Assembly: GCA_947095535.1 (NCBI GenBank)
Contig: OX352774.1
Coordinates: 29,404,496-29,468,495 of the forward strand
Direction: 5' to 3'
Source: Poecilobothrus nobilitatus
Taxonomy: Eukaryota; Arthropoda; Insecta; Diptera; Dolichopodidae
DNA length: 64,000 nt
The position numbers were made by a program, and so were the translations under genes. The notes under the pieces were generated by a model. That model was not told the origin of the DNA. It made no database searches and saw only the letters and a program-made list of their open reading frames with translations. The stretch's first letter is position 1, and the number at the start of each line of letters is the position of its first letter. Positions 48,701 through 62,629 of this stretch are shown here, one piece after another.

Positions 48701-51075
48701 ATGTTGAAAATATTTCGTCCTTAGGCTAGAAATTTTTATTATATTTTTTTTTTTTGTTTTGTACCTTTTAGGAAGCTGGAAATAAAATTGGATTTTTTAG
48801 TTAACGAGTTTTTACGTACATACATATATATTATAATATCCTGAGGTTTTGTTTTTTGACTATTTATGCAAATTGGAAATTCATTTTATATTTTTTGGTT
48901 AAATACAAAATAAAATTATAAATAGAGTAGAAAAAAAATTTTTTTTGTTTTTTATTTTAATATTTTTGGTGCTAATATTAAAAAAAATTTAATAAAAACT
49001 AATAAAAAATAATTTTATTATAATGAGAAAAAAATATTGTTAAAATATTAATGAAATATTTTTATAAAAAAAAAATTCAATTGACTTTTACTGAAATTTA
49101 AAACAATAAAAAAAAAGAATTTTATATTTGGTTACACCTAAAAGGCATTCATTTTGTAAATCGTAAATTTTGTAAAGTAAATATTTACCTGTAGGTATAC
49201 ACATATGTAAATGTAAATCTATCTTCTAAAAAAAATTAATATATTCAGATGATTTTATTTATATATGTATTTTAATTGCAGATTTTGAAAGACATTAACA
49301 TTTTAATGAACAAACAAGGATTTAGGTTTTAGTTGATCTTTAAATGTGTTTATATTTTTTGTATATGAATTTTATGATTTTTAAGAGTTATTTTTCCAGT
49401 TTTACTTTGTTTCTTCAATATACCATCAAGATTTTTAAAATTTCAAGATAATTAAATTTTATTTGTTGGAAAATTGAGGTTTTCAAATCAAATTATTAAT
49501 TATTTATTACCTTCTTAATTGATTAAGATGTGATTCAAACTTTTTATTTTAATTTAAAAGATTAAAAAATTTAAACTCATATATCGTATAATGAAGCAAA
49601 AATGATTGAATGAACTGCTAATTTTAAATAAAAATTCCGAAATTCCAAAAACTGTTACATCAACTTTACCATCAGACTCTGCCTATAACTGAAATTTTAT
49701 AATGAAAATCTTATTCAATTTAATTTCAGTTTTGTTTACAAAGTCATTTTGATGAAGCGATTGAAATTAAAACGAACTCGAATATATATCATTCAGCATC
49801 ATGGACATATAGGTAGTCCATTAGATAAGAAATACATTATTAACAGGCTGGATATAATCAGAAGCCTTTATGTATTTAGAAAAAAGAAAATATATAGAAA
49901 ATGATCAGAATATGTCAATTTTATATGATATATACAGAAGACTTTCTGATTACAGAATATTATTTAATACAAACCAAAAAGTAGATCATAACAACCACAA
50001 TAACAAAAACAGATAATATGATATACTTATATTTCTTTAAATGATAGAAAACAATTAAATTCTTTATTGGTGGTTATAAAAAATTAGTATAGGTTACACA
50101 AAGGTTACACAATAATCTTAATTCGATTTCCGATACTGATGAGATTCACAAAGAATTATTGTTTAGTTATTACAACTTTTTTATTAGCAATTGCTCTTAT
50201 CAACTTTAAGAAATACCTAATCCTTTTTATCTTTCCTAAAAATGGTGTGAATCTTCAAAACATACTAAGAAATCCTAACTATCGCTTGGCAGCGTAAGGC
50301 TCTTACTTATTAACCTCGCTATTCCTTTAATCTAAGTTATAGTAACACTCTAACTGTGCTTGTGAAGTATAATGAAAAGAGTAACGAGAAGACCAGAAAA
50401 GGATAAAAAAGGGTATGCTTGAATTAAATAACAAATTGAATAGATAGAACTCTAAAAAAAATTTCTTAGAATAAATATTTTAAGATATGTATAATAAAAG
50501 ATGGTAGTTCTAAAACAAAATGGTTTTTAATAATTGTGATGACTGATGTATATATTAACGTATACAAACCGGCGTCCTGTAGAAATAAATCACTGTTAAA
50601 GGTTTCGTTTTTGCTTTGATATAATCAACTTCTGTTCATTTTTTCAAAGTTTAATATGGCTGGAATAAATACAAAAAAAAAAAACAAACAAGAATAATTT
50701 AATTTAATATTTATACCCTGCACAAAACAATAATGAGATGATCTTCTTAAAAAATAGAAAAGAACAAAATTGTTCATTAATAATTTACACAATAAGAGCA
50801 AAAAGATGTTACAGTGAAAGAATGTAAAAAAAAACGTCCACTGCCTGCAATATACATATACTTATCCAAATGTTATATATAAATATATATATAGGTATAT
50901 TTACATACATACATAAATTACATAAGTATAAAAAAAGATTTATATAATATACTTTACTAATATAATTCAATTTTTAACAAATTAAATTTATTATTTTCCG
51001 TTTCTTTTCATCAATATATAAATAGAAAGTTTTTATCACTTCCTATTTTTATAATGATATACTTAGTAGTTAATT

Positions 51076-51107
<32 letters not shown>

Positions 51108-52921
51108 ATTGGTATATGTATATTTTGATAATGTTTAGATTTTTTTTTATTGGAAGGGGCTCGCCTTCCTTGTTAAAAAATAAAAAAAAAAAAACACAAC
51201 AAAACATAAAATGAAAACAAGTTTCTATAAATACAAAAAAAAAAAAAGCAACACTGACGTATGTATGCCTAACACGTGACCGATTTGTAATATAATTCAA
51301 TTTGTGTATCTTAATCTAAAAACTTGCCACATGCTTAAATTTATCACCATATTATCCTATTTTTCTTCTTTTTTTTTTCCTATTTTTTTTTTATCTTTGT
51401 TTTTTATTTCTATTTTGTCTTTTAAAGTGTTTTCCTTTTTTTTGTAACCATTGGTAATGATTGTACTGAATGCATAATAAATAGTATGCATAAAATGTAT
51501 ATATACATATATGTACATTTACATCTATATAGATGGAATGTATCTAAGAGAACAATTTACTTATATTATAATCAACCAAGAATTTGGTTTTATCGTTTGT
51601 TTTTCTTTATAACCAAGAAAAGACAAAAAGGAAAATAACCACACAATAAAAAAAAAAAAGGAAAATTAGACCAAAATAACAAATTCTAAATTTTTTTTTT
51701 TTTTGCTATCACTACAAATATGTAAAGTTTTTAACGAAGACAGAAAATAAAAAATAAAAATTAGATGAAATAAATTGAATATTTTTACTATACCGTTATT
51801 CCAGTAGCAGATAATTTTTCTTTTACAAATAAGTAATGGTAAGATTTTAAAACTGTAGTATAAAACTATATAATATGTATATGTAGGTATATTATCGATC
51901 CCACTATACTTTTAAGCATTTATAAATTCTTGTTTTTTTATTTAAATCATAACATCATTTACTAAATGAAATATAAAGTATTATAACTTACAAGAACTGA
52001 TTAATTTAAAATTAGTTATAGGAAACTGTATATGATATCATAGGTATAGATTAGAACTAATTTCGAAAAAAAATTAATTCGAAAAATCTAACTAATCTAT
52101 ACGAATCTTTTGAAATGATGAATAAAAGATTTTAAACTTTAGATTTAACATAAAGTATCTATATAGTATAATATATCAGTGCTTAGAAATCTTTGTTCGC
52201 TTATGGTATAATACAATTTTTTTTTTTCTGGAAATCCAAAGAAACCATAACCACAAAAGAAAATCTATAATTATAATTTAGTAGTTTTCAGCCACATACT
52301 ACGTGTTATGACATTCCGCTAAGTTTTGAATACAAGTACATACATTTTGGATATTATTTTATATTTAACACACCAGCTAGAGGGCCTCTAGTATGTATAT
52401 AATTCAATATTACATTTATTTTCATACATAACTGTTATAAAATTGTTACAAATCTATTATCAACAATCAACAATTAATGTGATACCTGTCTTGGTTTTAG
52501 TGACAAAATATTTTATGTGCAGTTCGATATTTGAAAATGTAATACTAAGTTCTTGGTAAAGGCAAGTAAGCATGCTGCATGACCCATTATAATTTTTTTT
52601 TATTAAAGCTACATTTGAAAAACTTAGTTCAGATAAGTGTATTGTAGAAAATGAAAGGAGAACTTCGATAATATGATGAGAAATTTGCATTTGAAAAATG
52701 TCTTCTATCTACTTTTCTAATATAAATTCATTTTTCCATTTTTTTTTTTATTGTAAAATCGTGCGAAATGTTTAAATAGTATATTCATATTTTTGTTAGG
52801 TCTACGCATTTATTATTGTAGGTTTTGCCGAAAGTGAAAATTTTAAAATAAATATTTTCCATTGTGAATTTCATTTAAAAATTATTAATCGGGGGCCTAG
52901 TGTCTAAGAACGTCTAATAGT
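45731..52921. other. AT-rich region downstream of Upf1, no gene seen
   Basis: Contains simple repeats, A/T runs and a TTTATACCCTGCAC string near 50711, reminiscent of transposon ends. All open frames here are short and AT-driven. No splice-linked coding sequence recognised. Confidence 0.55.
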
Positions 52922-53048
52922 GGGGCTTAGGGCCTCGGTGGCCTTATTCTCCCTTACAAAATTTACAGCCACGCCTGAAAAGGAAAGGCTATGTGTAATT
53001 TCCTGTTCACATTTATATGGTAGAGAAAAATGCACAAAAAAAAAAAAA
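52922..53048 (+). mobile_element. tRNA-derived SINE, copy E (head deleted internally)
   Basis: Begins GGGGCTTAGGGCCTCGGTGG, then jumps to the body TTATTCTCCCTTACAAAATT, ACAGCCACGCCTGAAAAGGA, AGGCTATGTG, TTCCTGTTCACATTTATATGG, and an A tail. The segment between box A and past box B is missing, so it could not be transcribed from its own promoter. Confidence 0.7.
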
Positions 53049-54415
53049 TAAATACATATTTGAACTGTTTACCGAGGCACATCTAATATAGTTTTCGGCA
53101 CATATAATGCAGAGCACTGGTATATAAGAGTATAATAGTCAAAGTTAATCATTATTTAGCATTCAAATTTTCTTAGCCATTTGTAAATTTCAATACCTAT
53201 ATTATAAAAAGAACTTGATATGTATATTAAAATAGTGGAAATGTAATAAATGTAATAAATGTATTTCAATTATAATAAAATGTACATATTTTATTATAAT
53301 TGAAATTTTAATTCTTTGGATTTTCTGACGAACGAAAGGACAAACACACAAACTAAAAACAAAATAAAAAAATTTGAAACAAAACAAATAATATGTCAAA
53401 CATAAAAATAAAAAATTTTTTTTTTTTTTTTATTTGTCTTACACAACTTTAACAATAATGTTTTTATTTTTCAAAGAAGTTTTTCTTATATTAAAATTAT
53501 GAAGGACATTCTTTTTACTTGTTTTTATTGTAATCAAAAAAAAAAAAAAAAAAAACTAAAACACATACAACATACAATAGTTGTTGTATGTATGGTATGT
53601 AGATGAAATAAAAAAATAAAAAACATTATGCTGAAACACATTTGCCTTATTAAAAATTCATTCCATTGCACATGATTGAATCTTGAGTACACAAATTATA
53701 AAAGAACATTTTTGAGGAACTATAATGGTAAACCTCAGTATAAAAATTTTTCAAAACAACAAAAAAAAAAAAAAAAAAACAAGGATATAAAGTTCCGATT
53801 AAATGTTTCATATATGAAATTATACTAGAAAAAAAATTTTTTTTTTTTTTTTTTGATTTTGTCAATAAAAGGATAATTTGAAAATAAAAGAAATTAAGAA
53901 AAATATTGCAAAGAATAATAAAAATACTATAAAAAAAAAAAAAAAAAATGGAAAGAGTTAAAGTTAACATAATAACAAACAACGATTATCACTTTATTGT
54001 TTTTTTTTTTTTTTTTTGTTGTTATGTGTATTGTTTGTTTTTTTCCTAATAACACATTTTCAACAATATTCTCTTTTCTTAATATTTTAGAAATATGTCT
54101 TTAATTTATTATTGATGAAATAATATTATTCGAAAAGTTTTATATTTTATTTCAAATGAAAAAAAAAAAAAATTGAGTGTTATAATAAGAAAAGTTTAAT
54201 GGGGGAAAAAAAAAAAATCGAATTTCCATTACTTTTTGGAGCATAAAATTTGAGAAATTTGTGTAAATTATTTTTGTTAGTTTTTAAGTTTTTTTTTTTC
54301 TTTTTAATTAATTTTAACTTTGCAACAAAGAAATAATTGCAAAATGAAAATTTTGAAAGTCGAATAATTTTTATTTTTCTGACAAAAAAATCAATATGTT
54401 TTTTAATTTCTTTCT

Positions 54416-54522
54416 TGGGGCCTACGTTGCTTAGTGGGTTAAAGTGTATGCAATACATTGTAAACACCGAGGGAGTGTGAGTTCATTTATGTGATAGGAA
54501 AATACATTAAAAAAAAAAAAAT
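54416..54522 (+). mobile_element. tRNA-derived SINE, copy F (body deleted)
   Basis: The head is TGGGGCCTACGTTGCTTAGT with box A, ATACATTGTAAACACCGAGG and GAGTGTGAGTTC (partial box B). It then fuses directly to CATTTATGTGATAGGAAAAT and an A tail. Most of the body is deleted. Together with copy E it shows complementary internal losses. Confidence 0.72.
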
Positions 54523-54849
54523 AACTTTCTTTATGAAATCCCAAAAAAAAAAAAATCGATTGTTTTTAATTAATGTTTTGGAAGCTATTTTTTTTGCTAT
54601 AGTCGATCATTCTATTACTTGAAGTCTTTCTCTTTGATTCTCTAATTTATATTCTATCAAAATTTTAAAATTTTTAGATTTTGGTACGTATGAACGTATT
54701 GACGTACGAATATACGTTTCTTCTTATCTTATTTAATTTTTTTATTTTTTTTTTTTTTGTATTTAAAGAAATCTTATTTAATTTATTTGACTCCATATTT
54801 TTGGATAACATTGTTGAAACATTAATTAAAAATTATTTTTCTCTTTGAT

Positions 54850-54925
54850 TCAGCCGAGGTTTGAGCCTCATATAACCTTCGAATGAAAGATCAGTGTCTT
54901 AACTGTCTAAATATTTCATTTATAT
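54850..54925 (-). other. tRNA-like fragment
   Basis: The minus strand reads TAGACAGTTAAGACACTGAT, then AAGGTTATATGAGGCTCAAA CCTCGGC, with a box B-like GGCTCAAACCTC and a tRNA-like spacing to TAGACAGTTAAG. Probably a SINE relic; not a folded tRNA. Confidence 0.3.
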
Positions 54926-55845
54926 GATGATTTAAAATTTATAATAATAGAACGGATAGATTTCCTTAATACATCGTATATATTTCTTTCTAAACTAAAA
55001 GTGTCGGTGGGACTATAAGTCCTCCTATAGATGTTACACAGAAGTATAATCTTTATTTATTTTTATCTTGGCTTGAAAAGAAACAATTTGTTAGGAATTT
55101 GGAAATTTTTGAAATTTCTTTTGAGGTACCATGTTAAGGTACCACTATACTCTAACTGAAATTCAATCTTTCTATCTTTCTATGGATTGGTCTTTCTAAC
55201 TGTAAGGAGTTTGAATTCTAATTTTTGTTATATTTTTGAATTTTATATATGCACAGAATTTACAATTTATTATTATATCTACTGCAACAAACTCTCTCTT
55301 TGATTTTAGCCTGTATAAAATGCTAAGAGATTTTTAAAATATATGTAATGTAAAATTCAAACTAGAAGATAATACAATCAAATATTTACACATACGCGAT
55401 ATCTAAAAAAAAAGTCTCGAATCAAACACGTAACAAAAAAATCTCTAATCTTCAAATTAAAACAACCTGGAAAACAATTAAAAAAATCTGAAAAAAAAAA
55501 TTTCGAAATTTTTTTATTTTTGAAATCATATTTGGTGCCCATTTTATTTGATTTATTTTCAGAACATATTCCGCAAAAATTCCGATATAATACTGATTTT
55601 CTAACCAATTTTAAATTCGCAGCTAATTATTTTTGTTTTAATATATTTCAATAATACATCATCAAAAATCTGAAAAAAAAATAATAAAAGACGAAAGGTC
55701 GTTTATGAGCTTTTTAAAACGGATAGCTATGACATTATAATATAATATTAATGGTGTATTTTTAAGTAGATTATAATATTATAATATTCATAGTTAAAAA
55801 AAACTTTTATTTACTCTTAAATTTTGTTAGTTAAATTGAAAGCAA

Positions 55846-56041
55846 ATTTTTTTTTTTTTGTTTATTGATAGCCCTACCACATAAATGTGACAAGGAAAAT
55901 ACACAGCCTTTAATTTTCAGTCGTGGCTGTAAATGTAGTAAGGAGGAATTATTCTTACGACATGTGTGGAATTCGAACCCCCACTCACTCAGTATTTACA
56001 GCATATTTTATACGTTCTTAACCCACTAGACCATTGAGGCC
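55846..56041 (-). mobile_element. tRNA-derived SINE, copy G (full length)
   Basis: The minus strand has GGCCTCAATGGTCTAGTGGG, TTAAGAACGTATAAAATATG, near-intact box B GGTTCGAATTCC, CATGTCGTAAGAATAATTCC, ACAGCCACGACTGAAAATTA, GGCTGTGTATTTTCC, TTGTCACATTTATGTGGTAG and an A tail. AAAGCAA occurs at both flanks (55839-55845 and 56043-56049), a possible 7-bp target duplication. Confidence 0.78.
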
Positions 56042-56049
56042 AAAAGCAA

Positions 56050-59000
56050 TTTTATTTTTACTTAAAATTTTTACTTACTGAATTTTTTATTCGAGATTTT
56101 TGTCAATTTGAGATATTTTCTTTTGCTGATAATAGGATGACCTCATTTTAACTATTTACAAGTACAAAAGACAGAAGATGTTATCAAATAAAATAAAAAA
56201 CAAACCTGAAATTAAAAATTTAGTGAAAAAAAGAAAAATTAAAAGTACATATTTTGGATATGCAATAAAGTTTTCAAAATAAATAAAGAGAAACTCTGAT
56301 CTATGAAAAATTCACAATTTTTTTTCCTCCATTTCATTTTTTTAAAAAACATAGGATATCCACTAGATCATTAATTATTCACAATAGATTAAGGTTCAGT
56401 TTCTTTAATCATTATTTTCACTAATCAGCTGATTACTCAGCTGTAGACATTTTACAAGAATATATACAGAAATACTATATAAGTATGCCATCTATTAATC
56501 TTATACAATAATTATTTATTTATTTTATTAATTTTTTTTTATTATTATACGATATAAACTATATATTACGATATTACGATATTATTTACATATGGAACTG
56601 ACCGATATCTGAAACTCTGACCATTTAATTAAAAGGTCAGCGACTATTATGACATTTTTCGGATAGTGAAGAAAATAGCATTGTTGAACTATGCATTAAC
56701 CTATAAAGCAAAGCTTCAATTAGAAAGAAAACTAAAAATCAATACGTGAGACGGTACTTAATCATATTGATATTACTTAAAAAGACAAAATTAACCCGTT
56801 ATTCAAAGAAAATAAAAATATTATACAATAATATTATGTTATTTATTAAAAATATTAAAATTATATTATTTAAATAAATTACATGTTTACATTTTGAAAA
56901 ATGAGAATTATTCGCTAATGGAATGATATAATACATTATTAGATATTACAATGTTATGTTAATTTTTCAATAATTTTAAATAAAATATAAATTGTATATT
57001 TTTTTTTTGCCAAAATTTATTTCTTTATTTTCTTATTCAAATTTTTATTTCCATTTTTTTTTTTCTCTATTATTTTTTTTTTTTTATAAATTTATTATTA
57101 ATTTATAGCGTTTTTTAACAAACTATGACATAAAATATTTCAATGAAATATCGAATATCAAAATTAAATGAATATGAAATTATGATTTATGTTTGTTAAC
57201 AACAGAGAGTCCCCTTTCCTACCCCCCACTGAACAATAATTTAATTTGAATATTCTGAAAAGGATCCATATATATATTTATATATATATAAAACATATAA
57301 AACAATATGAATTATTACAGTATAATTTAAAGGACAACATAAAGATGTTTAAAAATAAAACAAAAAAAAAAAAAAATAGAAAACTTATTGTATAACTTTT
57401 GCAATGCATAAGCATTTTCTGATTACTGATGCTGTTTTCAACCGTAAATAAAGTATTGTTTTTATTTTTCAGATTTTTACCAAGCGCATACATGAATGTA
57501 TAAGGTAGGTATTGTTTTCATACTAAAAATTTGTAACCGAGATTTTTGCAATATGTATATAGGTATCTATGCATTATTCCGGTGCGCAGAAAGCTGAAAA
57601 TATTTTTTTAGTGTAATGTGTGTGAGCACGTGTACAGCTTAAACGAAACAGCGGAATTTTTTGAAATATCATATTTAAGATTTCGACATAATTATCTCGA
57701 ACCGATAATCTTTTGGAGCAAATCGAACAACTGAAAATGGTGATTTATTAGTGTATAGTTTTTAAGTGTTTTACGAATACATATTTCGTTACAGGAGAAT
57801 ATTATGGAAAATATTTTTAAGAAGAAGTTGTTACATAAGGAAACAGCAACAACTTTGCCATAGAAAATTTCTTGATCTCACTAACATTAAGTTTTATTTT
57901 CATACATATTAGGTACAACACACCATTTATATTATCAAATATTTTTTGTTTTTTTTATCTTTTTTATGTTTCTAAAAATTTATAAACCTACATATGCATT
58001 ATGCATATATCCTCTTCTTGATGACGCTAAATTGAAATGATAAAATTTTTGTTAGCAGATACAGTATCCACATAAAAATTTAGGTTTGTTTTGTATACAT
58101 GCATATAATAAATAAATTTATTTCCATTTTTTATTATACATACCTATTTTACTTCTGAAATGAAAAAAAATATTATGTCATTGCATGAATGTATGTATGA
58201 ATATTTATGTTGTATTTTTACTATTAATTTATTGCCTATTATTGAAAAAAAAAAATGTTATTAAATTATTATTAGAAGTTATTTTGCTTTGATATAAATT
58301 ATTATGTAAAAAAATCTATGAAATTTAAATTTTACATTGTAGTTTTCGTGTAATAGCGGTCGGTTCTGTGGTGGACAAAACTGTTTTTTTTTGTTTTATC
58401 ATTTGTACTCTTTTTTAGTTTCCCATTTTATATTATTTTTATAAATATATTTGTATACATGCATTTAAAAAAATCACAATATAATGATTTGAATCGCTAT
58501 CGCGTTTCGAAATCGTTACGCTTCACTTTCATTCAAAATTTTCGTTATATATACTTATATTTTCAAAATTGAATTATCATAAAATCGCAATCCAATGTAT
58601 TTAATAGCATTCTATACCAGTTATATTCAAGAAATACAATTATATTATATGTATATACATATACATATTTACCCCAATTTTATCACCCCATATTTTATTA
58701 AATATCGTTAGAAAATAAATATTTGAGATTTACATTCTTATATTCTAAAAATGAATGTACAAGGAAAATGCAAATAAAATCAACCAAAAAAAATAAATAC
58801 AAATAAAATAAAAATAAAAAGTGAAATAAAAAAAATGAAATAAAAAAAAATGGGAAATAAAAAAGTTATTTCATTAAAATGATCATATCAAAAAAAAAAA
58901 AAAAAATTTCTACGCTTAATATTTAAAATGATTATGATTTTGACTCCGTTGAGATTTAAAATGAGAATAAAAAAAAAAAAAAAGATACTTAATTAAGCAG

Positions 59001-59262
59001 AATAAAATTTAACCATATGATTTTTATGCTACATAAATTGCGGTGACTTTGTATACACATATACTTTAGAATTTGATTTTGTTTTTTTTTTTTGTATTTT
59101 TACGATACTTTGATAAAATATTAAGATAATATAAAAAGGTAAGATGATTTAAATCAAAATATATATATAACCATTTTTTAGATTTTTTATTTTTTTTAAT
59201 AATGTATCTATTTGCATTTATATTTGTAAGACTAGAACCTTTTATGTATAATTTTTTCATCT
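56050..59262. other. AT-rich region, no gene confirmed
   Basis: Mostly spacer. A relatively GC-richer block at about 57575-57870 includes a possible tiny exon pair (see findings). Another at 58330-58540 (GTAATAGCGGTCGGTTCTGT, GAATCGCTATCGCGTTTCGA) has no open frame worth calling. Confidence 0.5.
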
Positions 59263-59618
59263 AAGGATGCGTTTATATTAAAGCATTTAATGACATCATT
59301 GTTTGGAGCATAGTATTTCTCTGTTCTATTTATATTAAATCTTTGGTAACTGATAGCGAATAGTCGTGTTTTTAATAGAAATTAATTTTTAAATAACAAA
59401 ACAGTAGATCTTAAATTTAAATTTCAAAAATGTGTTACTTTTTATAGTCAGTAAGAGTGTAAAAAATATAATAAGGCTTTCCTGGTGCTCTTATATATGC
59501 ACTCCCATAAGCACTTCAGTTGAAAACATTTATTTAATCTTTTACGTTACGTAAGTATCGATACTCTTATATTGAATATCGATACTCATTTATTGCAGCT
59601 CCTATATAAACACATGGT
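59263..59618. mobile_element. Candidate TIR element, about 350 bp
   Basis: The left GGATGCGTTTATATTAAAGC and the reverse complement of the right end, ATGTGTTTATATAGGAGC, match at most positions over 18 bp. The interior holds a direct repeat of TATCGATACTC (about 59559 and 59577). No transposase and no clear target duplication. Confidence 0.35.
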
Positions 59619-60092
59619 AAGACTGAAATTAAATTAATTTAAAAAATTAAGTATGAGGGTAATACTTCTACTATTAACTTTTAATTATAAGTATTAAATA
59701 ATTAGGTTAATGGATTAGAACAACTTTTCATTGTATTAATCAAAAATTTAATGAAAATATCTAATTCTAACAGTTTTAATAATTTAAATAATGATTTACA
59801 TTCAAATAATTGAAGAACCAGTTATGAAATACATTTTGCTATAGGGAACGTAAATAAACTTGTCTACAATTATTTTACATGGATTCTAAAAATATCAAGA
59901 AATGCCCGAAGATAAAATTTTACACATAAACTAAAAAAAAATGCGATAATGAATGATGAATTGAGGGTGAGTGAAAAATTTATAAAATCACTCAAAGCAA
60001 TTACATGTGATTCGTCCGCATGGTGTTGGATTAATTCTCCAACCAACCAAAACCGCCCCCTATAAAACCATATTTCAACATAATTTGATCTT

Positions 60093-60345
60093 GATAAAAA
60101 TTTACAGTTTGGTTTTAGGAATAAGACTGCGGAAAGAATTCTTGAAAAAATGATTAGTAAAAATTCTTGCAGGGAAATTTTGAAGAAATATATTAATGTT
60201 CTTCTTTATCTTACATCGTACACATATGAGTTACCAACTTTAGAGGACAAATGGAATGTCATATACGCTCTATATGTTCTATATAAAGGACGTGCGCATA
60301 ACAAACAAATTTCCACAGTTTATATGGAAATATGTCAAATTTAAG
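60093..60345 (+). other. Possible decayed reverse-transcriptase fragment
   Basis: An open frame contains LQFGFRNKTAERILEKMISK. QFGFR followed by a helix is reminiscent of the conserved QFGFR-x-ST region of LINE reverse transcriptases, but the usual Ser-Thr and later YxDD are not seen. Could be chance. Confidence 0.2.
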
Positions 60346-62205
60346 TACATTTATTTACAAATAGAGTTTTTTTTTTTATTTTAATGTACATAAGTCATCA
60401 TAATATAATTACAATCAAAAATTTTAATTTTCATATTCATGGAATTTTTTTTTTATTTCATTTTCATGCAATCTCAAATATTTTTGCCTTGTATAATTTA
60501 ACAATTGTCAAATAATTGATTGCACTGATCAAATAATTTATTTAAAAATTAAAATTTGGTTACTTATTTGAACTATATACCTTCCGGAGTTATCATGTGA
60601 ACGATTTCTTTCTAACTTTACACATCTTTGACACTCATTTAATGAATTTCTGTTAAGGATTCAATGAGAACATTTAAACTATAGAAGGCCAAAACCATTG
60701 TTAGGATCAGATCATTTTCGAAAGACCAGAAGAAAATAAAAACGACGCTCTTGACGTTTTTTTTTTTCGTCAAAGAGATATTGTATATATGTCTTTAGAG
60801 AATTTAATCCGTTAATTTTCAAAGAACTGATGAAGCCTTTAAATGGCACTTGCACCAACATTAACTATACAGAAACCTAAATACACATAGAATTTAATAA
60901 AATGAATCAAAATACGCCTGTAAGTTAGAAAGAACCTATATTCGAATTCATATATATCATTTATTTATACCCTGTATAAGAAGTTAACCTATTTTTTAGA
61001 TATAAAAAATTAAAATGATTTTACAAAATTAAATCTTAATAATTTAATAATACTTCTCAAAATATATTTATGTTTACATATACACTATACTAATACACTA
61101 TACTAATATATATATATGTCTAGTACATACATATATCAATATCTATTAAAAATTTTAATACTTTTCAAGAGTCCTTTTCATTATTTACAATATTTTACAA
61201 TGAAATTTCAATTTTTTTTTTTTGAAAACAAATGTTCCCAATTTATATTTATAGATTAATAATAATAATCAAATATTTATTAATAAGTATTTATTAAATT
61301 ATTATAAGATTGAATTGGTTTTGAAAACTCTTGAAATTTTTTATATTAATCAATTTTAAGTTTCACTTTATAAAAGTATTATGTGTATATTACATTACAT
61401 TTGAAAACTTAAGATATACTTATTTTATTATGATTTAATCTTCATCTAGATTCTAGAGTATCAAAAAAACAAAAATTATATTTCAATTCAATCACTTACA
61501 ACTTCTTAGTTTTTTAATCTCTGCTATATATAAAATGTATTAATCATATTGTATGAATATAAATAATAAAAGTTTGTAAATGACCTCATTTGAAATGGTC
61601 TGGAAAAAAAAAATATAAAAAAAAAATAAAACTGAATTCTTTTTTAATTAATATTTTTTTGAACATATTGACAAGAACGTATATATATATTCGATTATTT
61701 TCGATTACAAAATAATTTAATATTAATTTTTTTTTGTATTTTTGATAATATATTATTAAAATTATCCCTCTTTTCATTTATTTACTTATGTTATAAGTAC
61801 ATTGAAAATATGGAAATTGGCATATAAATAAATTTACTAAGCACTAATAAATATATATATATATACATATATACATATTATGAATATAGAAAATTAGTAT
61901 ATACATTTTCAAATATTTATTGATAATTGTCTGTCTGTTTAAATAGATTTTTTGTAGGAAATTTTACAATATTAATTTAGATAAATTTGCTATATAATCT
62001 TTTAATATATTTATTTATCTGGAATTCAAGAACAGATTCTATTTTATACCGATAGCGATAACATCTACACGACTACACCTACTGCAATTCATAATAAAAT
62101 TTAATTAATTTCAGTGTCATTAAGATGTAGCCATATAGGGGCTTCATTAAGTCGCTGAAAATCAACAATTGTAAATATTTTTTAATCTGATCTGCGTGAA
62201 AAGCC

Positions 62206-62297
62206 AAATTTTAAAACCCAAACTTTCAAAAACCAAATATTTAAACCCAAACTTTCAAAATCCAAATGCGTCAAAATCAAAATTTTCGAAATCCAAA
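62206..62297. repeat. Three-unit tandem repeat, about 29 bp
   Basis: Imperfect units of the type AAATNTTTAAACCCAAACTT TCAAAATCC. The third unit is more diverged. Confidence 0.7.
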
Positions 62298-62349
62298 CAT
62301 GTATAATCAATATAATAGACAAGATAAATATGGAATTCATACATGCATA

Positions 62350-62527
62350 CTCTGGAAAAAGGTATAATTCTGATTTTGAAACCAACTCTAAAATCTCTTC
62401 TAATTTAGAATCTCACCTAAACATATATAAATATTTTGGAAAAAGTGCCAACTCTGATTTTTGACTGCAACTCTAAAATCTTTCCTAATTCAGAATTTCG
62501 CATATACATAATATATATTTTAAATTG
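62350..62527. repeat. Diverged tandem duplication, about 88-bp unit
   Basis: Unit 1 (CTGGAAAAAGGTATAATTCT, ACTCTAAAATCTCTTCTAAT) and unit 2 (TTGGAAAAAGTGCCAACTCT, ACTCTAAAATCTTTCCTAAT) align along their length. Confidence 0.7.
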
Positions 62528-62629
62528 TATTTAAAGTGTAATCCGATATTTTGAAAAAAATAAAGGGTTTTTTTATGCCGAATGGAATATACCACGTATA
62601 ATGAATCAACATAATATTTAAGGTCCTTC

